Assembly: GCA_018055565.1 (NCBI GenBank) | Contig: JAGPHI010000106.1 | Location: 1-5,067 of the forward strand | DNA: 5,067 nucleotides | Direction of reading: 5' to 3' | Source: Oscillospiraceae bacterium | GTDB taxonomy: Bacteria; Bacillota; Clostridia; Oscillospirales; Ruminococcaceae | In this document: one piece after another, positions 1 through 4,787 of the stretch | Numbering within the stretch: position 1 is the stretch's first letter | Layout: each line of letters opens with the position of its first letter | Notes under the pieces: model-generated | What the model was told of the DNA's origin: nothing | Databases searched by the model: none | The model's input: the letters and a program-made list of their open reading frames with translations, nothing else | Made by a program: the position numbers and the translations under genes

Positions 1-312
1 TGCCAGCACGGCTGTGCCGGGCTCGATACTGGCCGAGGGGCTAACATACGCGCGCGGGTGCACAAATGTGGGCAAAAGAAAGCCCGCCGCCAAAAGCCGC
101 CGCAGCCAGTCGACACGCAAAAGATTATTGCCAAGCGCCGCATAGGCAAAGCGATATTGTGGCAAAAAACGTTCATATTCGCAAAGCTTGCCCAGCGCTT
201 GCCCGTTTGCATCGTCTAAAAACGCAATGTCGGCAAACGCGCCACTTTCGGCTGCTAACTCCCGAATAACGCGGCCATAGCCGCCCGCACCCAGAATTAA
301 AAGGTTTTCCAA
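1..312 (-). CDS. NeuD/PglD-like sugar O-acyltransferase, N-terminal part (runs off the left edge)
   Basis: 104 codons are visible, read leftward from a TTG at 312-310; the C-terminus lies outside the window. The start MENLLILGAGGYGRVI carries the glycine-rich loop of the PglD_N Rossmann-like domain (G8-A-G-G-Y-G13), followed by FLDD at residues 31-34 closing the second beta strand. Residues 80-104 (PTFVHPRAYVSPSASIEPGT) are the beginning of a left-handed parallel beta-helix of hexapeptide repeats. This order is typical of enzymes that O- or N-acetylate sialic acid, bacillosamine precursors or other surface sugars using acetyl-CoA; the catalytic His would lie beyond the edge. No ATG or GTG lies in frame upstream, and AAGGA (plus positions 324-328) sits 11 bases before the TTG, so TTG is the best start. 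It is divergent from the pot operon and probably functionally separate. The family call is firm; the exact substrate is unknown. Confidence 0.85.
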   Translation of the reverse strand, partial: MENLLILGAGGYGRVIRELAAESGAFADIAFLDDANGQALGKLCEYERFLPQYRFAYAALGNNLLRVDWLRRLLAAGFLLPTFVHPRAYVSPSASIEPGTAVLA

Positions 313-354
313 GTAGGCATCATTCCTTTCTCTCTTTACGTGCTGTTTATAGGT

Positions 355-450
355 ATAGTATACTATGTTTCGTGCAAGTCTACAACTTTAAAGTGCGCTG
401 TGGGCAAAAATTTGTCAACCTGCAAATGCATTTTTTTGTAAAAGTACTTT
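355..450. promoter_or_regulatory. cluster of four perfect short palindromes in the divergent promoter region
   Basis: Four perfect palindromes occur within 96 bases: ATAGTATACTAT (355-366), ACTTTAAAGT (385-394), AAATGCATTT (424-433) and AAAGTACTTT (441-450). All are AT-rich and differ in sequence, so they are not copies of one operator. The first overlaps the candidate leftward -10 box; the last touches the candidate rightward -35 box. They could be protein-binding sites for divergent control, or products of AT-rich composition. There is no gene in this stretch. Confidence 0.35.
357..385 (-). promoter_or_regulatory. candidate promoter of the acyltransferase gene
   Basis: On the - strand a TATACT -10 box (362 to 357) lies 17 bases from a weak TTGTAG -35 box (385 to 380). 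The -10 matches the sigma-A consensus at 5 of 6 positions and the -35 at 3 of 6. Transcription would start near 350, leaving a leader of roughly 38 bases before the TTG start. The -10 lies inside the 12-bp palindrome 355-366, which would suit a repressor or an architectural protein. Read from sequence only. Confidence 0.4.
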
Positions 451-475
451 CAAAACTATACTTTTGTGGTATAAT
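447..475 (+). promoter_or_regulatory. candidate extended -10 promoter of the pot operon
   Basis: A perfect TATAAT (470-475) is preceded by TGG at 467-469, giving the extended -10 form TGnTATAAT. A poor -35 (CTTTCA, 447-452, 3 of 6 matches) lies 17 bases upstream, as is common when the extended -10 is strong. The predicted start near 482 gives a leader of about 207 bases before potA. The -10 box forms part of the left arm of the inverted repeat 468-498, so the same bases may serve as promoter and operator. No better promoter is visible closer to potA; TATACT at 672-677 overlaps the ribosome binding site region and is too close to the ATG. Confidence 0.5.
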
Positions 476-506
476 AACTGCATCGCAGTTATTATACCTT
501 ATATGT
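468..506 (+). repeat. hairpin repeat unit, copy 1 (perfect 14-bp stem plus conserved tail)
   Basis: GGTATAATAACTGC (468-481) pairs perfectly with 485-498 around a 3-base ATC loop. The right arm plus tail, GTTATTATACCTTATATGT (488-506), recurs exactly at 578-596. No T-tract follows the stem, so it is not an intrinsic terminator. It can be read as a DNA operator covering the -10 and start of transcription, or as the 5' hairpin of the leader RNA. Confidence 0.7.
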
Positions 507-528
507 CCCCACTCGCGGAGCTCGGGGA
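506..528. repeat. short hairpin resembling a widespread class of dispersed intergenic palindromes
   Basis: TCCCC (506-510) pairs with GGGGA (524-528) around a 13-base loop. On the - strand the segment reads TGTCATCCCCGAGC, then TCC, then GCGAGTGGGGA. From memory this layout (TGTCAT, short stem, GAGCnnnGCGA loop, complementary stem) is like small intergenic repeats found in many copies in varied bacterial genomes. Repeat status cannot be shown from one window. Confidence 0.4.
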
Positions 529-533
529 TGACA

Positions 534-564
534 AGTACACCCTATCCTGCGGATATGGTGTACT
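534..564 (+). repeat. hairpin with 14-position stem, overlapping the next hairpin
   Basis: AGTACACCCTATCC (534-547) pairs with 551-564 across a TGC loop with a single C/T mismatch (C542 opposite T556 or the adjacent position). Its right arm shares bases 557-564 with the left arm of the hairpin at 557-588, so the two cannot form together in one RNA molecule. Confidence 0.6.
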
Positions 565-596
565 AACGACATCGGTCGTTATTATACCTTATATGT
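557..596 (+). repeat. hairpin repeat unit, copy 2 (compensatory changes relative to copy 1)
   Basis: The left arm 557-570 pairs with 575-588 around an ATCG loop, with one G-T wobble (560/585) and one mismatch (563/582). The tail and right arm 578-596 are identical to 488-506. The apical triplet TGC/GCA of copy 1 is GAC/GTC here, so two base pairs have changed on both sides while pairing is retained. This points to selection on the hairpin rather than on the bare sequence. Confidence 0.65.
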
Positions 597-638
597 TATG
601 CTTGGCCATGCGGCTATGCCGTGGCCATAACGATATAA
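589..638 (+). repeat. long imperfect hairpin (about 20 base pairs)
   Basis: The outer stem pairs 589-599 with 627-638 (11 bp, G632 bulged). The middle stem pairs 604-608 with 622-626, and the apical stem CGGC/GCCG pairs 611-614 with 618-621 around a TAT loop; bulges lie at 600-603 and 609-610. The left foot TTATATGT is the tail of repeat copy 2. No T-tract follows, and the hairpin ends about 40 bases before the potA ribosome binding site, so it blocks neither transcription nor the start codon in an obvious way. Confidence 0.6.
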
Positions 639-689
639 ACCAATAACGCAAGCAATGAGCAGCGGATTGATTATACTTAGGAGAATGAA

Positions 690-1772
690 ATGGCGGATAG
701 CATTTTACAGCTGAATCATATCACAAAACGCTTTGGCGAAGCCGAGGTTTTAAACGGTGTTACCCTTTCGGTGGAAAAAGGCGAATTTATCACGTTGCTG
801 GGCGCGTCGGGCTGCGGCAAAACCACAACGCTGCGCATCATTGCGGGGCTTGAAACGCCCGACGAAGGCAGCGTGCTTTTAGGCGGGCGCGACGTTACGG
901 CGTTGCCGCCCAATAAGCGCGATGTCAACACGGTGTTTCAAAGCTATGCGCTGTTTCCGCATATGACCGTAAGCGCCAATATCGCTTACAGCTTAAAACT
1001 AAAAAAGCAAGATAAAGCCACGATGGAAAAAACCGTTACCGAGGCGCTCGAATTGGTGCAGCTTTCTGGCTACGAAAAGCGCATGCCCGCCGAGCTTTCG
1101 GGCGGGCAGCGGCAGCGCGTGGCGATTGCGCGCGCCATTGTTAATAAGCCGCAGGTGCTTTTATTGGACGAGCCACTGGGCGCGCTGGATTTACAGCTGC
1201 GTCGCCAAATGCAAATTGAATTAAAGCAGCTGCAAAAGCGGCTGGGCATTACCTTTATTTATATCACGCACGACCAAGAAGAAGCGCTGAACATGTCTAG
1301 CCGCATTGCTGTAATGCGCGGCGGCCGTTTTGAGCAAATTGGCACGCCCGCCGAGGTGTATGACGCGCCCAAAACCGCTTTTGTTGCGCGCTTTGTTGGC
1401 TCGGCCAATATTATTAAGGGCACGGTAACGCAGGCGGAAGAAGAGTATATTACGCTTACCACTGCGGGCGGCACCGTGCGCGCCAAAACAATGGGCAAGC
1501 CCTTTGCGCCCGGCGATGCCGTTACGCTGGCTGTGCGCAGCGAGCATGTGCAGTTTTCAAAATGTGCCGAGGGCATTCCGGCAACCGTAAGCGAAAAAAG
1601 CTTTGCGGGCGGCATGCTGCGCATTGCCTTTGCCCTTGCAAACGGCACCGAGCTGATTGCCAGCCGCCACGGCATTAATGCCGACATTGACGTGGGCGAC
1701 ACATTGCATATCTGCTTTGCACCCGAAAATGCGGTGCCGGTGGAAAATGCGCCTTTGGATGAAACACGCTGA
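690..1772 (+). CDS. potA: spermidine/putrescine-type ABC transporter ATP-binding protein PotA
   Basis: This 360-residue cytoplasmic ATPase powers import by the PotBC channel. All nucleotide-binding motifs are intact: Walker A GASGCGKT (38-45), Q-loop Gln84 in VFQSYALFPHMTV, signature LSGGQ (136-140), Walker B LLLDE (157-161), D-loop GALD (164-167) and switch His194 in ITHDQEEA. Residues from about 240 onward form the C-terminal TOBE-type regulatory domain (AVRSEHVQF near 281-289). The length is close to the 370-380 usual for PotA, and the run GTPAEVYDAPKTAFVARFVG is characteristic of the CUT1/PotA branch. The ATG is set by AGGAG six bases upstream. It is the first gene of the operon, 123 bases before potB, a wide gap for subunits of one complex. 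The family is certain; the substrate is set by the receptor, not by this protein. Confidence 0.95.
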   Translation: MADSILQLNHITKRFGEAEVLNGVTLSVEKGEFITLLGASGCGKTTTLRIIAGLETPDEGSVLLGGRDVTALPPNKRDVNTVFQSYALFPHMTVSANIAYSLKLKKQDKATMEKTVTEALELVQLSGYEKRMPAELSGGQRQRVAIARAIVNKPQVLLLDEPLGALDLQLRRQMQIELKQLQKRLGITFIYITHDQEEALNMSSRIAVMRGGRFEQIGTPAEVYDAPKTAFVARFVGSANIIKGTVTQAEEEYITLTTAGGTVRAKTMGKPFAPGDAVTLAVRSEHVQFSKCAEGIPATVSEKSFAGGMLRIAFALANGTELIASRHGINADIDVGDTLHICFAPENAVPVENAPLDETR

Positions 1773-1799
1773 CTGAAACACGCTGATGCAGCACGCTAA
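1760..1799 (+). repeat. short tandem repeat spanning the potA stop codon
   Basis: TGAAACACGCTGA occurs at 1760-1772, ending with the potA stop, and again exactly at 1774-1786. A degenerate third copy, TGCAGCACGCTAA, follows at 1787-1799. The period is 14 then 13 bases, and each copy ends in a stop triplet (TGA, TGA, TAA). It looks like a recent slippage duplication of the gene end. Confidence 0.6.
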
Positions 1800-1854
1800 T
1801 TCAAACTGCAACACGCACATACAACATGCTTTTACAAAACGGCTATTGGGCGCT

Positions 1855-1868
1855 GCCGTGCCCACGGC
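1855..1868 (+). other. small hairpin in the potA-potB gap
   Basis: GCCGTG (1855-1860) pairs with CACGGC (1863-1868), leaving a 2-base loop (or five pairs with a 4-base loop). It lies 17 bases upstream of the potB ribosome binding site. No T-tract follows. A modest mRNA hairpin is possible; chance is also possible. The rest of the 123-base gap holds only the tandem repeat and no convincing small gene. Confidence 0.3.
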
Positions 1869-1895
1869 CATTATGGATACAAAAGGGGGTGCCAC

Positions 1896-2771
1896 GTGAA
1901 AAAATCGCGCAATGCACAAAGCAATCTTGATAAAAATAATCGCTTCATGGCGCTGCCGCTGTATCTATTTACACTGGTTTTCGTGTTGGGGCCTTTAGTG
2001 TATATGCTCATTCTCAGCTTTCAAAAACGCGCCGAGGTTTGGGGCGTGGTAAATGAATTTACGCTCAAAAACTATCGCGATATTTTAGAGCCGATTTATC
2101 TTAAAACCTTTTGGGATTCGCTGGTGCTGGCCTTTGTTAGCACGGGCGTGATTATGCTTTTGGGCTATCCGTTTGGCTATTTTATGGCAAAGCTGCCGGC
2201 GGCATGGAAAAAGCGCATGATGCTGCTTTTGATGATTCCGTTTTGGACAAGCGCGCTCATTCGCCTGTATGGGTGGATTATCATTTTGGGCGCAAACGGC
2301 ACATTGGACAAATTTTTGATGGCGCTTGGCATCACAAAGGAGCCGCTAAAGCTTTTATACAGTTACCCTGCCGTGGTGGCGGGCATGGTGTATGCGCTTT
2401 TGCCGTTTATGATTTTTGCGGTGTATTCCAGCGCCGAAAAGCTGGATTGGAGCCTTGTAGAGGCCGCGCGTGATTTGGGCGCATCGCCGTTTACGGCGTT
2501 TCGCACCGTTACGTTTAAGCTGACGCTGCCGGGGCTTTTGTCTGGCGTGATACTCACCTTTATTCCGTCGATGGGGCTGTTTTTCATTGCGGATATTTTA
2601 GGCGGCAACAAAGTGGTGCTGGTGGGCAGTGTGATACAAGAGCAGCTGATGAAAGCGCATAATTGGCCATTTGCGGCGGCGCTTGCCGTAATTTTGATGA
2701 TTTTAACCAGCTTGATGATTGCCCTTTACCGCAAGGTAACAAAGGTGAAAGATTTGGAGGGGCTGCTTTGA
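1896..2771 (+). CDS. potB: spermidine/putrescine-type ABC transporter permease PotB
   Basis: This 291-residue inner-membrane protein is one half of the import channel. About six hydrophobic segments are visible, near residues 19-41, 73-98, 107-130, 157-176, 213-235 and 257-277. The cytoplasmic EAA loop that docks on the ATPase is present as EAARDLGAS (189-197), followed by the usual LP-G at 211-213. IPFWTSALIRLYGW (114-127) is typical of PotB. Translation starts at GTG 1896: a GGGGG-containing ribosome binding site (1885-1889) lies six bases upstream and no alternative upstream start fits the frame. A later Met18 (ATG) is possible but lacks support. The gene ends 33 bases before potC, so the two are surely co-transcribed. 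Confidence 0.93.
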   Translation: MKKSRNAQSNLDKNNRFMALPLYLFTLVFVLGPLVYMLILSFQKRAEVWGVVNEFTLKNYRDILEPIYLKTFWDSLVLAFVSTGVIMLLGYPFGYFMAKLPAAWKKRMMLLLMIPFWTSALIRLYGWIIILGANGTLDKFLMALGITKEPLKLLYSYPAVVAGMVYALLPFMIFAVYSSAEKLDWSLVEAARDLGASPFTAFRTVTFKLTLPGLLSGVILTFIPSMGLFFIADILGGNKVVLVGSVIQEQLMKAHNWPFAAALAVILMILTSLMIALYRKVTKVKDLEGLL

Positions 2772-2804
2772 AACACATTCGTATCGCCTCGGAAAGGGAA
2801 CGCA

Positions 2805-3596
2805 ATGAAAAATAAAACAAAGCTTCCCAATCTTTATCTTGGCTTTTTAATTGTGCTGATGTATCTGCCCATTGCGCTGGTGATGGTGTACTCGTTTAAC
2901 GAGAGCAAGCTTTCCAGCGTATGGGGCGGGTTTTCGCTAAAATGGTATGCGCAGCTGTTTCGCGATAAGGCCATTTTTGAAGCGCTTCTCAATAGCATTA
3001 TTTTAGCTGCCGCCAGCTGCGTGTGCGCCGCTGTGATCGGCACGCTGGCCGCTGTGGGCATGCCCAAAGCAAAGCTGCCGGGCAAAGGCGCGGTGGAATA
3101 TCTTTCGCAGCTACCCATCATGATACCCGAAATTATTTTAGGCATGGTATTTATGACGTTTTTTGCGCTTTTGGGCTTGCCGTTTGGCATGCTTACGCTG
3201 ATTATCGCGCACACTGCTTTTTGTATACCGTATATTTATATGCTGGTAAAGGCGCGTTTGGTTGGGCTAGACAAAAGCCTTGCCGAGGCGGCACGCGATT
3301 TGGGCGCAAGCGAAGTGCGCGTGTTTTTTGATATTATTTTGCCGCTGATTGCCCCCGCCATTGCATCGGGCATGCTTTTAAGCTTTGCCATGAGCTTTGA
3401 TGATGTAATTATCAGCATTTTTGTAACCGGTGTAAATGTAAATACGCTACCCATTAAAATTTACTCGCAGATGAAAACGGGTGTCACGCCCGAAATCAAT
3501 GCACTTTGCACCGTAATGTTGGCCTTAACGGTTTCGATGGTTTTGCTGTCTGCATGGCTTGGCAATGCCGGAAAAAACCTTCATAAGGATAAATAA
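2805..3596 (+). CDS. potC: spermidine/putrescine-type ABC transporter permease PotC
   Basis: This 263-residue permease is the partner of PotB. It has hydrophobic segments near residues 10-30, 62-85, 103-125, 128-148, 178-208 and 233-252. The EAA loop is EAARDLGASE (161-170), and FAMSFDDVIISIFVTG (194-209) matches the SFDD-containing stretch typical of PotC-type permeases. Length and topology are normal for the family. The ATG at 2805 follows AAGGGA (2794-2799) by five bases. The 33-base space after potB and 52-base space before potD fit one operon. Nothing in the sequence looks broken. Confidence 0.93.
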   Translation: MKNKTKLPNLYLGFLIVLMYLPIALVMVYSFNESKLSSVWGGFSLKWYAQLFRDKAIFEALLNSIILAAASCVCAAVIGTLAAVGMPKAKLPGKGAVEYLSQLPIMIPEIILGMVFMTFFALLGLPFGMLTLIIAHTAFCIPYIYMLVKARLVGLDKSLAEAARDLGASEVRVFFDIILPLIAPAIASGMLLSFAMSFDDVIISIFVTGVNVNTLPIKIYSQMKTGVTPEINALCTVMLALTVSMVLLSAWLGNAGKNLHKDK

Positions 3597-3606
3597 CCCC
3601 CAAAAT

Positions 3607-3629
3607 GCTTGCGGCGCTATGCCGCAGGC
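3607..3629 (+). other. intercistronic hairpin between potC and potD
   Basis: GCTTGCGGC (3607-3615) pairs with 3621-3629 across a GCTAT loop: nine pairs, one of them G-T. It lies just downstream of the potC stop and ends before the potD ribosome binding site (GAAAGGA, 3635-3641), leaving that site free. No T-tract follows. Hairpins in front of binding-protein genes often protect or punctuate the mRNA so that the receptor is made in excess; that role is inferred here. Confidence 0.45.
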
Positions 3630-3648
3630 CAGAAGAAAGGATAAAGCA

Positions 3649-4692
3649 ATGAAAAAACTCATTTCCGCCATTATGGCACTTACGCTTTGCGCTGCGGCCT
3701 TTGCAGGCTGCTCGGGCGCTGCAAAAAACGACAGCATCACGCTGTACACTTGGGAGGGCATGTTTCCGCAGGAAGTGCTGGACGGCTTTACCAAAGAAAC
3801 GGGCATCAAAATCAACTATGCCAATTTTGACACAGACGAAACCATGCTGGCAAAGCTGGAAACCGCAAAGGGCGGCGATTATGATGTGGTGATTGCCGAT
3901 GATTATATCATCAAAACCGTTGTAGAAGAGGGCCTTGCCCAAAAGCTGGACAAAACCAAGATTTCCAATTTTGGCAATATCAACCCCGTGGCACAAGGCC
4001 AGTTTTACGATGCCGCCGATGAATATACCGTGCCGTACGGCGCAGGCGTGCAAACTATTGTGTATAACCCCGCCACCGTCACAAAGGACGTCACGGGCTA
4101 TGCCGATTTGTGGGACCCGTCTTTTAAAGACAATATCGCCATCATTGGCAATTACCGCGTAATTAACGGCATGGCGCTGAAAGTGCTGGGCGAAAGCTAT
4201 AACACCGAGGATGCCGCCAAAATTGAAGCCGCGGGCAAAAAGCTTTTGGAGCTGGCACCCAATATCCGCCTCATCAAGGACGATAATGTGCAAAACGATT
4301 TAATCAACGGCGAGGTTAGCACCGCCATTATGTATACCTCGCAGGTAACAATGGCCAAAATGGCCAACCCCGATTTAAAAGTGGTGTTCCCCAAAGAGGG
4401 CGACGGCTTTGGCATTATGGCGGGCTTTATCCCCTCAAAAGCGCCCAACGCCGATGGTGCACACAAATTTTTTGAATATTTGCTGCGCCCCGAAATCTCG
4501 GCACAGTGCTTTGAATATATCGGCTACTATTGCACCAACAAAGCCGCAGACAGCATGATTAAACCCGAATTTAAAGACTTTTTAACCTTGCCCGCCAGCT
4601 TTCAAAACCCCGAAATGATTGCCCCTGTTTCCGCCGCTGCGGAAGAGGTGCACACAAAGGTGTGGACAGAGTTTAAAAACAGCTGCAATTAA
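3649..4692 (+). CDS. potD: PotD-like ABC transporter substrate-binding lipoprotein, ligand pocket diverged
   Basis: The 347-residue extracytoplasmic receptor has a signal peptide (residues 1-20) and lipobox FAGC with lipidated Cys21, so it is membrane-anchored. Family marks include ITLYTWEGMFPQEVLDGF, FTKETGIKINY and the IGYY region near 291-294. The start at 3649 is preferred to the longer in-frame reading from 3559 because the latter overlaps potC, while GAAAGGA lies seven bases before 3649 and the signal peptide begins there. Set against E. coli PotD recalled from memory, Trp35, Tyr86 and Tyr293 are kept, but Tyr37 is Met38, Ser83 is Asp84, Asp168 is Asn168, Glu171 is Val171, Trp229 is Tyr229, Trp255 is Gly255 and Asp257 is Met257. 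The polyamine-contacting acids are largely gone, so the family name is secure but the ligand is in doubt. Confidence 0.9.
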   Translation: MKKLISAIMALTLCAAAFAGCSGAAKNDSITLYTWEGMFPQEVLDGFTKETGIKINYANFDTDETMLAKLETAKGGDYDVVIADDYIIKTVVEEGLAQKLDKTKISNFGNINPVAQGQFYDAADEYTVPYGAGVQTIVYNPATVTKDVTGYADLWDPSFKDNIAIIGNYRVINGMALKVLGESYNTEDAAKIEAAGKKLLELAPNIRLIKDDNVQNDLINGEVSTAIMYTSQVTMAKMANPDLKVVFPKEGDGFGIMAGFIPSKAPNADGAHKFFEYLLRPEISAQCFEYIGYYCTNKAADSMIKPEFKDFLTLPASFQNPEMIAPVSAAAEEVHTKVWTEFKNSCN

Positions 4693-4702
4693 TGGCATCG
4701 GC

Positions 4703-4721
4703 GTATTGCCTGCGCCAATAT
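4703..4721 (+). other. weak hairpin after potD
   Basis: GTATTG (4703-4708) pairs with CAATAT (4716-4721), including one G-T pair, around a 7-base loop, eleven bases past the potD stop. It is too weak and lacks a T-tract, so it is only a possible mRNA 3' structure. Confidence 0.2.
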
Positions 4722-4741
4722 CGCATATTTGCGTAAAGGGC

Positions 4742-4759
4742 ACAGGCAGCAATGCCTGT
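4742..4759 (+). terminator. possible weak terminator or mRNA 3' hairpin after potD
   Basis: ACAGGCA (4742-4748) pairs perfectly with TGCCTGT (4753-4759) across a GCAA (GNRA-type) tetraloop, followed by TTA. The stem is only 7 bp and the T-run is three bases counting T4759, so termination would be inefficient. It is the best terminator-like structure in this gap; read-through into the amidohydrolase gene is possible. Confidence 0.3.
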
Positions 4760-4787
4760 TTACAGCCAAACAATAAATCATTATATG
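4759..4787 (+). promoter_or_regulatory. candidate promoter of the amidohydrolase gene
   Basis: TTTACA (4759-4764, 5 of 6 to the -35 consensus) lies 17 bases from TATATG (4782-4787, 4 of 6 to the -10 consensus). Transcription would start near 4794, inside the palindrome 4783-4810, giving a leader of about 86 bases. If real, the amidohydrolase has its own promoter as well as possible read-through from pot. Confidence 0.35.

Larger units (their letters stand above)
482..689 (+). other. long structured leader of the pot operon
   Basis: From the predicted transcription start to the potA ATG there are about 207 bases with no credible reading frame. Bases 482-638 are almost entirely taken up by hairpins, two of which are mutually exclusive. 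Bases 639-678 show no structure that I can see. AGGAG at 679-683, six bases before the ATG, is the potA ribosome binding site; no complementary CTCCT-like sequence lies in the leader to mask it. I do not recognise a known riboswitch class, including the guanidine classes, and found no U-tract terminator. Confidence 0.4.

Noticed and set aside
66..269. 67-codon open frame on the + strand
   Set aside because: It lies opposite the acyltransferase, whose protein matches a known family; the + strand product looks like random shadow sequence.
468..638. CRISPR array
   Set aside because: Only two copies of the repeat, with the intervening stretch itself structured and no regular spacer series or cas genes.
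372..646. Two overlapping 60-64 codon frames in the pot leader
   Set aside because: They run through hairpin repeats, lack ribosome binding sites and have no protein-like pattern.
672..677. TATACT as a -10 box immediately before potA
   Set aside because: The start site would fall in or after the ribosome binding site and no -35 lies at the right distance.
545..682. Long-range pairing of TCCT (545-548) with AGGA (679-682) to mask the potA ribosome binding site
   Set aside because: Only four base pairs, and the upstream bases are already committed to a stronger local hairpin.
482..689. Known riboswitch (guanidine, TPP or similar) upstream of potA
   Set aside because: The conserved loops I recall for these classes (for example ACGR loops of the guanidine-II type) are absent; hairpin loops here are ATC, ATCG, TGC and TAT.
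1557..1919. 120-codon - strand frame across the potA-potB junction
   Set aside because: Cysteine- and histidine-scattered shadow of potA with no start signal or family resemblance.
3559..3648. Upstream extension of potD by 30 codons
   Set aside because: It overlaps potC, lacks a ribosome binding site, and would bury the signal peptide and lipobox inside the protein.
3496..4293. 265-codon open frame on the - strand opposite the end of potC and most of potD
   Set aside because: It is antisense to two clear family members, has no plausible ribosome binding site or recognisable domain, and arises from the codon bias of the sense genes.
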